Positions 19,831 to 29,400 of a stretch of 64,000 nt of DNA are shown here, one piece after another. How positions within the stretch are numbered: the first letter of the stretch is position 1; every line of letters begins with the position of its first letter. Source of the stretch: Symbiodinium natans (taxonomy: Eukaryota > Sar > Dinophyceae > Suessiales > Symbiodiniaceae). The translations under genes were made by a program, and so were the position numbers. The stretch spans positions 31,596 to 95,595 of the forward strand of contig CAJNDS010000659.1 of assembly GCA_905221605.1 (NCBI GenBank). The letters are read 5' to 3'. Under the pieces are notes generated by a model. That model worked only from the letters and a program-made list of their open reading frames with translations, was not told the DNA's origin and made no database searches.

Positions 19831-20172
19831 GGGTGTAGGAGTTAAGACTTAGTTCTGAAGTGAGGTCCGGGGGTGTGTCTTCAGCTACTCATAGCGCTGC
19901 GAGGACTGGAAGGCATGAGAAGCCGGGGCCAGACTTGCGGACGGAGCTGTGTAGCGATACTGTAATATTGATTTTGCAATCGTCTTGAGCAGTACACAAA
20001 CACGTAAACGAACACGTTGTGTAATAGCAGTCGCACCGATCATCCTGAAAAAAGCATGTATCCCGAGTCCCGAACCCGAAGTTTCTCAGCTTTACCTGGC
20101 CGCGAGGTTCGGAGTCCTGGTCTTCACGACGTGGAGACGCCCCGCTCTGGCCCGAGCTACCACTCGCAGAAT

Positions 20173-20262
20173 ACGTGGGTTCCCAAAATTAGGGTACCAA
20201 TTTGGGGGGGTTCCTATCTTAAGGAGTATGCTATTTTTGGGGGTCTGCAAAAGGGCCCCTTG
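20173..20262 (+). repeat. short interspersed repeat, plus copy
   Basis: CCCAAAATTAGGGTACCAAT, then GGGGTTCCTATCTTAAGGAG and TATGCTATTTTTGGGGGTCT; related copies in reverse at 9244-9364 and 12041-12110. Confidence 0.6.
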
Positions 20263-20329
20263 TTTGGCGAAATAGCCATAAAGCTTAGCTTACGACAGAC
20301 CTGACATTGCAGATTGCGCATCCCTAAGC

Positions 20330-20385
20330 CCTGAACCCCTAAACCCTAAACCCTAAACCCTAAACCCTGAACCATAAACCCTCTC
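20330..20385. repeat. short CCCTAAA array
   Basis: A few CCCTAAA units on the acceptor side of the exon at 20417. Confidence 0.8.
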
Positions 20386-20416
20386 TCTGGAGCCTTGCTC
20401 TGTTTACCGAGCTCAG

Positions 20417-20569
20417 ATGCTGGCGTGCCTGGCGCCCATGCTGGGCGGCCTTCTAACCGCCTCAGGGGCAGAGCCCTCAGACGGCCCCTTTGCAGTTTTG
20501 CCAGAGTCCAAGAATCATCTCAGATGGGAGTCTTACGACCGCATCCGAATAGAAAAGGTTAACTACTGA
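20417..20569 (+). CDS. terminal exon or small protein, unidentified
   Basis: A good acceptor (CTCTGTTTACCGAGCTCAG) is followed at once by ATG and a 50-codon frame: MLACLAPMLGGLLTASGAEP, then a soluble tail ending RIEKVNY and TGA at 20567-20569. It could be a last exon or, with the SL spliced at that AG, a complete small secreted protein. The opposite strand is also open (20477-20728), so the call is moderate. Confidence 0.45.
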   Translation: MLACLAPMLGGLLTASGAEPSDGPFAVLPESKNHLRWESYDRIRIEKVNY

Positions 20570-21141
20570 CGTGCCATCATGGCAGTAATTCTGCTTAGCA
20601 AGAGGGTGAGACATCTTGAGTTCTCGTGCAGTGTCAAGCAGCAATGGTTCGGTCAAGCACCTATCAAGGTCCAATTCCGATGGATGTGAATCGAGTGAGA
20701 GGTGGAAGACGCATTCAGCACAAAGCAAATGGGAAAGGAGAAGGAGAATGAAACGAAGGTAAGGTCACATGAGTAGTGCAAGTTGGAACGAAGGGGATGC
20801 GGAGATGTTACATCTGTGGAAAGCCCGGACGTTTGGCGTCTGAACGCAATGCTCGCAATCAGGCAAGGTGGAAGGAAAGCAGAACAAGAAGAAGTAGACA
20901 AGAGAAAACGAGGATTTGCTGAACATCAGTACCCCGGAAAGAAGGTGTTTGCACATGGCCTACGCTTTGTGCGCGTCGCATCCCATCAGTATCCTGCTCA
21001 AAAGCATGTCTTCAAGTCTAGCTAGCACTTCCTAACAGTTCTGTCAAAGTTTGGTCAAAACGTTGCTGCTTCTGTGAGTTCAGATCTCTAGTCTTGTAAC
21101 AAGGTTGTGCCGCATTCGCGCCATCTCTTCCCGTACAAGCC
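20570..21141. other. upstream region of the kinase-peptidase gene
   Basis: No TATA-like element seen. A stretch at 21047-21058 (AGTTTGGTCAAA) faintly resembles the SL end but is too diverged to call. CAGATCTCTAG and TCTTCCCGTACAAG are the nearest AG acceptors to the start codon. Confidence 0.3.
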
Positions 21142-22713
21142 ATGGGCAACCGTATCGTGGTTAGAAAGGAGCCATCACAAGGAGTTCCTTTCAAATATTT
21201 GTTTGGCGAGCAGGAAGTCAATGCGCAAGATCATGGTTTGAAGAAAGTTGAGTTTGACCCCAAGCCCTTCGACGGTGGCAAATTTCGGCTTGCTTACAAG
21301 GGCAAAGTTTTTTGCAAAGAGGAACCGTCTAGCACTTTGAACAGGGCTCGATTCTTGAATTGTTGGACTATGCGTCGAGATGCTGACAGGCCATATTTCC
21401 CCTGCATTGTCAAGCAGTTCAGGCGAAGTCACGCGCAGTATGCAAAGGAGTGGGACAAGGATCTGACGGTCCTCAACAAAGCCCAGGATCTGGCCAGAAA
21501 GTTCAACAAGGATGTCAGACCACCTGTCAAAATCCAATTCGCAGGCGCCTTCCTGTATCAAGTTTATCAGCCAGGAGCAGAGTACGAGCAATCGGGTTTT
21601 TTCTGGCCTCGGCTGGAGAAGATAGCAGATGCATCTGTCCAGAAGGCAGAGAAGGTTTGCGTGGAACCACATTTCGAAGGGAAGTTTGTGAAAGCAAACT
21701 GCAACAATGGATATGTTGGCCAGTTTGTGGATCCGAGCTTAGGTGAATTGTCCTTTCACCGCACAGCACAGGCCTTCTCCCACTGGACATGGACAGTGAC
21801 GGAGGGCGCACTCTTGGTATGCGACTTGCAGGGTGTTATGAAAGAAGGTGACTGGCAATTCACTGATCCTGCAATACATGACGCTGCTGGCACACAACTC
21901 TACGGGTTAACAGACCTAGGTCCTCGGGGTATCAATGCGTTCTTCCGCACGCACACATGCAACCACATTTGCCAGCACATGAAGAAGCCGGATGCGGTGA
22001 TTGATATCGGACTGCCGGCACCAATTGCCCACGTGGGTAGTACGACATTTTCTTTCGAGCTTGTACAGGTTTCATCGGCAGTTCATGATCAGCAGGACTT
22101 TGCTGACATTCTGGACCATGCACATCGTGGAACATGTTATGCACAGGCAGTCGCAACCCTGGTTCGTCATGCTGAGCGTCGGATTGTAGGCCGTAACGTA
22201 GAACCACATCATGTGATTGCTGATGCCATTGTCAAGAAGCATGGCACCAAAGGAGGTTGCGTGGAGCCTGTTCTGAATCAAGTCTGCCCACCCAGACGTT
22301 TGCGCTGGCGCGAAGTGAGAGCAGACGATGCTGCGAGGTGTTTGCAACTTGGAAGGGCTGTGCTATGCGGCTTCCACCTCTCTGACAAGCAATGGCACAG
22401 TTTTTCTGAATTTTTTCGGAGGTTTCCATCGGAGGTCCTGGGTGAACTGCCAGACCCCAGCAAAGACGTTCTGTCTGGTCATGGTTGCGTACTTATTGGC
22501 CAGGACCCAAGCATGTGGAAGGCTAAAAACAGCTGGGGAGATGATTTCGGAGACGGTGGTTATTTCAGGATCTCGAAAAAATTGCTTGAGCAGATGCAAG
22601 CTCGTTTTTTTGACATCTTCTTCGTGGAGGAGGACTTGTCGGCAGAAGACCGCGAAGCCTACAAAAACTGGTGCCGCAACTCCCACCTCCATACGGTGTC
22701 CACCTCAAGCTAG
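21142..22713 (+). CDS. alpha-kinase (MHCK/EF2K type) fused to papain-like cysteine peptidase
   Basis: One uninterrupted 523-codon frame from ATG (MGNRIVVRKEPSQGV). Residues about 35-290 match the alpha-kinase fold: ATP-binding lysine in CIVKQF (K91), EPHFEGKFVKANCNNGYVG, the catalytic loop LLVCDLQGV (D228), FTDPAIH, YGLTDLGPRGINAFF, and the zinc-binding HTCNHIC (H271, C273, C277). Residues about 315-505 look like a C1 papain domain: GTCYAQA (nucle­ophile C332), SGHGC (H447) and KNSWGDDFGDGGYFRI (N463); the H-N spacing of 16 is as in papain. Alpha-kinases phosphorylate serine/threonine in helical contexts; fusion to a peptidase suggests coupled modification and cleavage. No signal peptide or membrane segment, so probably cytosolic. 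Intronless, unlike neighbouring exon islands. Activity of either domain is inferred. Confidence 0.88.
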   Translation: MGNRIVVRKEPSQGVPFKYLFGEQEVNAQDHGLKKVEFDPKPFDGGKFRLAYKGKVFCKEEPSSTLNRARFLNCWTMRRDADRPYFPCIVKQFRRSHAQYAKEWDKDLTVLNKAQDLARKFNKDVRPPVKIQFAGAFLYQVYQPGAEYEQSGFFWPRLEKIADASVQKAEKVCVEPHFEGKFVKANCNNGYVGQFVDPSLGELSFHRTAQAFSHWTWTVTEGALLVCDLQGVMKEGDWQFTDPAIHDAAGTQLYGLTDLGPRGINAFFRTHTCNHICQHMKKPDAVIDIGLPAPIAHVGSTTFSFELVQVSSAVHDQQDFADILDHAHRGTCYAQAVATLVRHAERRIVGRNVEPHHVIADAIVKKHGTKGGCVEPVLNQVCPPRRLRWREVRADDAARCLQLGRAVLCGFHLSDKQWHSFSEFFRRFPSEVLGELPDPSKDVLSGHGCVLIGQDPSMWKAKNSWGDDFGDGGYFRISKKLLEQMQARFFDIFFVEEDLSAEDREAYKNWCRNSHLHTVSTSS

Positions 22714-22956
22714 CCGATGCGATCGGGCGTGGTGCAAATGTGTATCGCTGCACTGTTTTACTTTGTGGGCGGATCAGTGTAATGCAATCACTTGCACAGT
22801 AGGTCACACGTTTTGTGCAAATAGACCACGCAAGCCGGAGCACCCAGATTTGCAGCCAACCTCAACTATGCTAGAAGCCATCAAGACCTCAAACCGGGGA
22901 GCTCCTAGCCTCGACAATGTTCATGCCTGAAGCCTATACAGCCCAACACACGCCAG
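22714..22956 (+). other. 3' flank of the kinase-peptidase gene
   Basis: Unique sequence; no AATAAA-like signal is evident. No gene supported. Confidence 0.4.
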
Positions 22957-23045
22957 GTGGGCGTGCTCGTGTGCAAGATCGGGCTGCGGGCGCCCTTCCT
23001 GCCTCAGAAAGATGAGCTCCGGCCTCGGATTCAAACCAGGGGCGT
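22957..23045 (+). CDS. exon, unidentified protein
   Basis: Acceptor CAACACACGCCAG, then VGVLVCKIGLRAPFLPQKDE and LRPRIQTRG in frame; the 3' limit is not clear because the frame stays open into CCCTAAA-like repeats. Confidence 0.4.
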
Positions 23046-23291
23046 GCAACCCCCAAAAGGCCTTGAATGCCCAGACCCTATCAACCCCAAAAAGCCCCTG
23101 CAAACCCCTAAACACCCCCTTAAAGCCCCTAGACCCTAAACCCTCCGACCCTGGTTCCTCATCGAACCCTCAAGCTGCACCCTGCTAACAACTCGCTACA
23201 CCCCTCAATCCCCCCAAACTGCGAAAACCCCTGAAGCCCAAAATCCTAAACCCTAAATCCCCCCGAAATTCCGCAAGGTCCTGGTCCACAG
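23046..23291. repeat. degenerate CCCTAAA-like repeats
   Basis: Loose CCCCTAAA, CCCCAAA and CCCTCAA units without perfect runs. Confidence 0.6.
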
Positions 23292-23363
23292 CAGCCGTGG
23301 CCCTGCTGGGCTTGAGTGGCACCTCAGCAGTGGCACTGCCAGGGGCCTTGAGGGGCCCAGTCA
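23292..23363 (+). CDS. possible exon with hydrophobic segment
   Basis: After GGTCCACAG the frame AVALLGLSGTSAVALPGALR is open; a TTTTAGGG array follows. Could be part of a signal or transit peptide; donor uncertain. Confidence 0.35.
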
Positions 23364-23369
23364 GGGGTT

Positions 23370-23860
23370 CAGGGGTTTTAGGGTTTAGGGTTTAGGGTTT
23401 AGGGCCTAGGGTTTCGGGTTGGGGTTTAGGGTTTTTAGGGTTTTTAGGGTTTTTAGGGTTTTTAGGGTTTTTAGGGTTTTTAGGGTTTTTAGGGTTTTTA
23501 GGGTTTTTAGGGTTTTTAGGGTTTTTAGGGTGTTTAGGGTGTTTAGGGTGTTTAGGGTTTCTAGGGTTTCTAGGGTTTAGGGGATTTAGAGTTTAGGTTT
23601 TAGGGTCTGGGCTTAGAGGGGTTTTAGGGGGTTTGGCTTATAGGGGTGTTTAGGTCTACAGGGGTGTTTTTCAGGGTGTTAAAGGGGGGTACTAGGGGTT
23701 GAAAGGGGCTGTGAGGAGGTTAGGGTTGAAGTAGCATGTTGGGGTTTAGGGTGTAGGGGTAGAGGGTTTTAGTTTAGAGGTTTGGGTCTTAGTTTAGTGT
23801 TTGGTTCAGGGCTTGTAGGGTCCTAGGGCTTAGCATTTCGAGGTTTAGGGGTGACGGTGC
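23370..23860. repeat. TTTTTAGGG nonamer array and degenerate TTTAGGG
   Basis: TTTAGGG at 23377-23404, then about twelve tandem GGGTTTTTA nonamers (23424-23530), three GTGTTTAGG variants, and a degenerate tail to 23860. The extended unit is homogeneous, so it spread as a block. Confidence 0.9.
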
Positions 23861-24051
23861 CAAGGCCCTTCAGAGCGTCGCTGTTTGGAGAGGGCTTTGG
23901 AAGGTTTCGGGGTTCGCGTGGCTGCAGCCTAATAACTGTAGTCTCTTGGAGGTGGTATGTTGTCTGAGTGTGTTTAATGAAATCCAAGGAAACCCCAAAC
24001 CCTAAAAGATCCCCAAAATCCCAAGGTACGGCTCGGCTGTGTTCCTCGCAG

Positions 24052-24101
24052 CCACTGTAAATGAATTCGATGAGTCGCGGCGTCCGATGGCTGTGGCCTA
24101 G
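24052..24101 (+). CDS. terminal exon, unidentified protein
   Basis: Strong acceptor CTGTGTTCCTCGCAG, then TVNEFDESRRPMAVA and TAG at 24099-24101. Short but well formed. Confidence 0.45.
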
Positions 24102-24123
24102 TGCTCAGTCGTTGCCTTTGCCG

Positions 24124-24236
24124 ACCCTAAACCCTAAACCCTAAACCCTAAACCCTAAACCCTAAACCCTAAACCCCTAAACCCTAAACCCTAAACCCTA
24201 AACCCTAAACCCGAAACCCTAAACCCTAAACCCTAG
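24124..24236. repeat. CCCTAAA array
   Basis: About fifteen CCCTAAA units with one CCCCTAAA and one CCCGAAA. Confidence 0.92.
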
Positions 24237-24790
24237 GTACCTAGGGAACCTTAGGGAAGCTTAGGAGCCTTAGGGAGTAGTGGGGAGGCAACCTTGGGTT
24301 GCGTACCACCCCTGAACCCCCCTCCCCTAGAGAGAACCCTATAAGAAGAAGATCAGGTGTGGGCATTCCTGAAATGGTAATTTCTACAGATTGGGCTTCC
24401 AGCCTGCATTGATGTAACGGCACTAATCATAGTAGTAAATATTCATAGTACTAAGAAGAACAGTAGTAGTAAAAATAATATTGAATAAGCACAACAGTAT
24501 GAGTCATACTAAGATAAATAGGAAGTACGCTAGTAACAGTAGCAATGGTTCTCTGGCAGCAAGTCGACAAGAATCGAAACAATATGAGCTACAGTCTAAA
24601 CCCCTTAAGGGTAGAACATGTATAGGGATAATACTGTGATACCGCTCTCTTGTTAGCTCGAATCAGACTGGGTAACCGTGTGGCAATACCAGAATAATGC
24701 AACTATTAAAGCAAAATACAATATTAATGAATACAGGTAGGAACCTTCATGCCTCCAACGGACCCAGCCCCACATCTTCAGCCAAACGAA
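24237..24790. other. AT-rich island without gene
   Basis: From 24421 to about 24740 base composition drops to AT-rich with AGTAGTAAA and ACTAAGA runs, unlike its GC-rich surroundings. No open frame or RNA gene recognised. Confidence 0.4.
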
Positions 24791-24817
24791 AGCCCAAAAG
24801 CACCCTCCAATGACAAG

Positions 24818-24877
24818 GCCTTGCTGGCCACTCCGATCGTGCTGACGGCCGCCTGCTCAACAGGGGCTGGTCGTTGA
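24818..24877 (+). CDS. terminal exon, unidentified protein
   Basis: Reads ALLATPIVLTAACSTGAGR and ends TGA at 24875-24877; acceptor AATGACAAG is weak. Followed by CCCTAAA. Confidence 0.35.
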   Translation, partial: ALLATPIVLTAACSTGAGR

Positions 24878-24880
24878 GGA

Positions 24881-25010
24881 TCCCTAAACCCTAAAGCCTA
24901 AACCCTAAACCCTAAAACCTAAACCCTAAACCCTAAACCCTAAACCCTAAACCCTAAACCCTGAACCCTGAACCCTGAACCCTGAACCCTGAACCCTAAA
25001 CCCTAACCGC
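24881..25010. repeat. CCCTAAA/CCCTGAA array
   Basis: CCCTAAA, then a block of five CCCTGAA units, on the acceptor side of the exon at 25057. Confidence 0.9.
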
Positions 25011-25056
25011 ACCTGGGTCTTGGGTGGAAAGGCTTGTGGGTTCAATTGTCTTTCAG

Positions 25057-25194
25057 CCCCCCAGTCGCTGCCGCGAAAGCCCACCCCCCAAGCGAGTTCG
25101 AATGCAACAGCTCGCGGAGGCCCTGGCCCACTTGGCCTGCAAGTCAAGCAGTGACACCTCGAGCTGCCCGCGGCCCATGGGTCTGGGCTCTGCC
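25057..25194 (+). CDS. exon, unidentified protein
   Basis: Acceptor CAATTGTCTTTCAG, 46 codons in phase 0 (PPSRCRESPPPKRVRMQQLA, EALAHLACKSSSDTSS, ...) and a GTAGGA donor. One of the better isolated exons: proline/arginine-rich start and a helical middle. Confidence 0.6.
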
Positions 25195-25539
25195 GTAGGA
25201 GGGAAAGATGTCAGGGTTTTGGGTATAGGTTTTACTAGGGTTTAGGGATTAGTGTTACAGCAGGGGTTTTGGACTCAATGGCAAGTTTAGAGGAGGTTTT
25301 GGGTTGAAGTTCAGGGATTTGGGCTTCAGGATATTTTCGATCTGAAGTGGACTGGGCTTTCACTTTGGCAATGGGGCCCTTGTTGGCCGCTGGGACAGTT
25401 GTTCATGGGTGCTCCATGACACTTCCAAACCCTTACAATCACCGCTGACCCCTAAACTCTAAACCCTAAACCCTAAACCCGAAACCCTAAACCCTAAACG
25501 CTAACGCCAAAACCTTGACTTAAACCCCCCCAAAACCAG
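25195..25539. other. intron-like segment
   Basis: Starts GTAGGAGGG and holds a few TTTAGGG-like units, then unique sequence and CCCTAAA units (25448-25500) just before the next exon candidate. Confidence 0.4.
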
Positions 25540-25605
25540 AAGCGAGGCCCCGAGTGGGCAGTGCCTGGCGAAGGTCCGGGGACTCAACTGAGGGAGTCGG
25601 TTTAG
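25540..25605 (+). CDS. possible exon
   Basis: Acceptor CCAAAACCAG, reads KRGPEWAVPGEG; either donates at GAAG|GTCCGG or runs to TAG at 25603-25605. Confidence 0.35.
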   Translation, partial: KRGPEWAVPGEGPGTQLRESV

Positions 25606-26118
25606 GGTTTAGGGAGGCAGGGTTTAGGGTCTAGGGTTTAGGGCTCAGGGTTTAGGGTTGCTACTTTCGGGATGGATTTTGGGGTCCTCAGTTGTTTTTT
25701 TTTTCTCGTGGGGCGATGCCTCGCACCTCTTGTCTTCTCACGTCGATGGGGGGGGCCTCGGAGGTTGGGTCCCTTAGCAGCTCCAAGCTGCATCGACCTA
25801 TATCCTACCCCAAACCCTAAGCCCCAAGCCCCAAGCCCCAAACCCCAAACCCCAAACCCCAAACCCTAAACCCTAAACCCGGGGGGGTTAGAAAGGAGCC
25901 CTCCAAACCCTGTAAACCCAATTTCCTGCCAGCACCCCAAAGAGCCTATAAACCCTATAAACCCTAAACCCCAAGCCCTGAAACCTATAAACCCCAGAAT
26001 CCCTAAAAGTCCTTTTTTCCCCTATGAGCCCTAGGCACCCTCGGAACCCTCAAACCCATACCCTAGCCCCGAAACCCTCTACACACAAAACCCTACACCC
26101 TATACCCCAGACAGTAAA
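25606..26118. repeat. TTTAGGG then CCCTAAA/CCCCAAA repeats
   Basis: TTTAGGG units 25606-25660, a unique stretch, then CCCCAAA and CCCTAAA variants 25806-26110. These degenerate telomere-like repeats are the target into which the retroelement inserted. Confidence 0.75.
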
Positions 26119-26123
26119 CCCTA
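26119..26123. repeat. target-site duplication CCCTA (left)
   Basis: CCCTA immediately precedes the 5' LTR and the same five bases follow the 3' LTR at 34967-34971. Because the target is itself CCCTAAA-like the duplication could be partly fortuitous, but length and position are as expected for an LTR element. Confidence 0.75.
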
Positions 26124-26410
26124 TGCGGAGCTGCAACTGGTATTGTAGAAAAGAGTTAGTGTTGAGAGTTGGAAGGGTTAATGAACCCGGAAAACATGTT
26201 TGGCTCAAGATGGCCGAGAGCCGTCAGCTTTTGTTGAAAAAGTACGTACGCTTGGGGTTGGGTTTAACGGGTTGGAGTAGTCCCGTCCCTTCTCCCTTAT
26301 CTTGTCCCCTTAGGGTTGGGTGTTCTTGTTTCTGGTTCGATCTGGGAAATCTATATAGGCGACTGTTGAGGGTTGGTTTCTTTCCCTGTTCCCTTTCGGT
26401 TGCCCCCGTA
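26124..26410 (+). repeat. 5' LTR
   Basis: Starts TGCGGAGCTG and ends CCCCCGTA (TG...TA rather than TG...CA). Contains an SL-like motif (26195-26209) and a TATATA box (26352-26357). The only difference from the 3' LTR is C versus T in GGGTTTAA(C/T)GGG. Confidence 0.95.
26195..26209 (+). promoter_or_regulatory. spliced-leader-like motif inside the LTR
   Basis: CATGTTTGGCTCAAG differs from the 3' end of the dinoflagellate SL (CATTTTGGCTCAAG) by one inserted G; 11 nt are identical. It is followed directly by ATGG. The same motif is at 34751-34765 in the 3' LTR. Confidence 0.6.
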
Positions 26411-26422
26411 GGTTATGAGCCC
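26411..26422 (+). promoter_or_regulatory. primer-binding site for a half-tRNA (initiator Met)
   Basis: GGTTATGAGCCC starts at the first base after the LTR. It is complementary to GGGCUCAUAACC, the anticodon-loop region of eukaryotic initiator methionine tRNA, which primes Ty5 and Drosophila copia as a cleaved half-tRNA. This places the element with the Ty1/copia side of LTR elements. Confidence 0.8.
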
Positions 26423-26475
26423 AAATTAGGTTCCCTGCGGTTTGTGTTTCGGCTTTAGGGTGGAAGTTTGAAGCC

Positions 26476-29400
26476 ATGGCGACCAACTGGTTACGGACTG
26501 GTGCGGCATCATCGAGCTCCAATGTGGGCGACCAAGGTGAAGGTGGTGTCAAAAGGTCTGCAACGGGTGAAAAAGTTGTTCCCAATGTGGAAGCTCTGGT
26601 TGATGTTGGTGGTATGCGTGGCGAAGAGAAGCCGGTGGTGGAAGGACTGGAAGACCAGATGGAAGCAGTTTTGCTGCGCCTTCTGAGCAAACATGGGCAT
26701 CTTCTTCGAGCTGCGGAATCTGCTGAATCAACGGGAGCGCCAACAACAAGCTCCTCTACGTCAAAGATGGTGGAGCAAGGGTGCCAGACAGAACTGGTTG
26801 GGGATGTTATCCCTGTTTCCAAGCGAGCTCGCAACAAAGTGAGTTTCGCGGCTGAAAGTGGTGATCTGTTGACAGGTGAAGCGGAAGAAACTGCGCCTGT
26901 TGCTGCGACAAAAAGCAGTATCCTCGTCGTTGGGGACGCAGAAGGAGTCGTTCCTGTTGCTATGGTGATGAGCGAAGGAGAAATCCTGGAATTGGAGGCA
27001 GCAAGAATACAGCAAGAGTCAGATGAAGACTTATACGCTGATGGTGGAGGCAAAGTGTCTCAAGCTGCTGACCTTCCAATCATCGACTGCGATGGGAAGA
27101 CATGGGAACGCCATTTTCATGATGATGGGAGAGAATATCTTTACTGTTTAGACACTGGAGATACCCAATGGGTGGTGCCTAAGAAGACTGGAATGGCTGG
27201 AAACAGCGAGGGGCCAGGTGTTGGAATGGGCATTGTCCCTGTGGAAGATGAGCCAGCGCTGGGTGCTACCTCGTCCTCGTCACCTACGGAGTCTTCTAGG
27301 GCACAGCAGGGTAGCATGGAAAGTGTCAACAGCGGTGTAAATAGTGTAGGTGAAAAAGATTTTTCCTCTACTATCAGGGATAGCGGTCCTAGGGCTGGTG
27401 GTGACGCCCCGACCTCGGGTTCTCCTGATGAAGAGGGGATTTCTGGAAACCGAGCAGACATCGCTGAAGCTCAACATCTGGATCGGGAAGAGATGGAGGC
27501 GCTTTCTGAGGGTGTGGCAGCGGTGGAATCGGTGGGTCCAGAAGAAAAAATGCCCAATGTGGAGATCGGAATTGTGTCGGCTGCAGAAGAGCGAGTGGTG
27601 GATGTGGTGCCTGTCGTTCAGGAAGATGGCCCTGGAGATTTGGATGACGAAGGGAAAAAGTTGTGCATTACGACTGAGGAGGTCTCTTCGTTGGGTGCCG
27701 AGAATTCTGCCATTCAAAGGGAAAAGGAAACTTCTGAAACTGCTGGAGACACGGTTGATCGGAAAGATGAGGCCTGGAGCGCCAATGAAGCGCGGGTCAA
27801 CGCGCCAGATAGTACCTGGAGTGCAGAAAAAGCACGGGTTGAGGCGCATATGGTGTCACGTTCCGCGGATGACTGCAACAATGGGGCGCAGGTCTCTGTA
27901 GCAGCTGACGATGGAGGTTCACAGGTGGACGCACTGGTGCAGCCTGAAGTTAGCAGCGAGGAACGAAATGGCGAAGGCTACACCGGAGCCAATGAGGCAG
28001 CTGTGGTCAGAAACAATGGTGATTCTCTTTTGGAAACCATGGAGCCAAAGGAGCCTGCGGTGGAAGAAAATGTGCCTACCGCGGATGACCAATCCAATAG
28101 CCCTGTAGTGGAAGAAAATTTGCCTGCTGCAGAAGGTTTGAAAAAGGACTCCAATGGTGGGTCCACTCCCAGGAAGGGAGAGGTGTTGCCATCTGAAAGC
28201 TCGCCGGAAGTCGACACCGAGCGAACTGTAACGGATGAGGCAAAGCCATTGGCTGGAAAAAAGGGAGATCCTGAGCCCTTGGAGCACAAGATGGATGATC
28301 TTGTGGGACTCACGTTGGAGCAGGACGAGCAGTGTGACCCAAAGGTGGAAATAAAGGATGTGTCAGGAGCCGATGATACGGAGATGGTTTCTGAAGGGCA
28401 TGCAAAGAGAGTGCCTCGAGCGGGAGCTTTGGAATCACCTGGGGAACATTGCTATCAGGAGGGGGATGAGATCATTGGTCTAGTGCGCTGCATCAATGGG
28501 TATGGAGCCTTTTTGGACCATGGTGATATAAATGTATTGGTTCCTGCAGAAGGGAACAATGTACATCAGTTCAAATTTGGTGATACTGTCAATGGAACAG
28601 TGAAACGAGTGGAAGATGATGGTACCATAATCTTGGACACCTTTCTGGTTTTGGAAGAGGACGAGGAGGATTCCTCTTCAACGCTGCGCAAATGGAAGGA
28701 CAGCGGCTGGGGTACATGGTGGACAGGCTCATGGCAGACTGGTCAATGGTACAAAGGTTCCGATGGTCAATGGGACTGGAAGTCGGAAGAACAGCAGTCT
28801 CGCGAGTGGTTTGCCGAGTCAAAAGCATCCTCTAAGGAACAAGAGGAGGCTGAGCAGAAACAGCTCTATGGAGAAAAAATCTGTCGAAATCTCCTGGAAG
28901 ATGAAACAATAGATAATGACTATGTGGGCAAAATCACTGGGATGTTGCTGAGTCGTCCAATGGACGTGATTGTGGAGTGTATCGCAGATCATGCATTCCT
29001 GAATATTGAGGCTCGGAGCGCATACAACATCTTGCTAAGTGATGATTGGAAGCCTGAGGAGACAGAACGTGCAGGTGTGGAAGAAACAACCACTTTTTCC
29101 CGGAAGCAGTACCACAACGCGCTCTACGAACTGGCACGCAAGAAAAGAAGATTTAGTGGACCAGTCGTGGGTGAAGCGGTGGCAATTTTGCTGAGCAAAG
29201 GGAAAGATGAGCTTTGGAACGAGCTGTGGTTGGACACCAAGCGATTTCTGCAAGAGCTTGATGGTGCAATCGAGGAGATGAGTAAGAGGGAAAACAGGCC
29301 AATAGAAGCCTATATGGATCCCGATCAGTACAAAAAGGCTCACACGACTCCGAAGACTGTGTCACCTGGATACAGCAAGCTGTGCAAGTTCTTCAATCAA

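Noticed and set aside
26024-26458. Open frame through the 5' LTR (and 34625-34972 through the 3' LTR)
   Set aside because: The same LTR sequence read twice; ends in noncoding flanks, and LTRs here have no sign of coding constraint.
26310-27053. Minus-strand frames opposite the retroelement ORFs
   Set aside because: Shadows of codon bias on the plus strand; no motifs.
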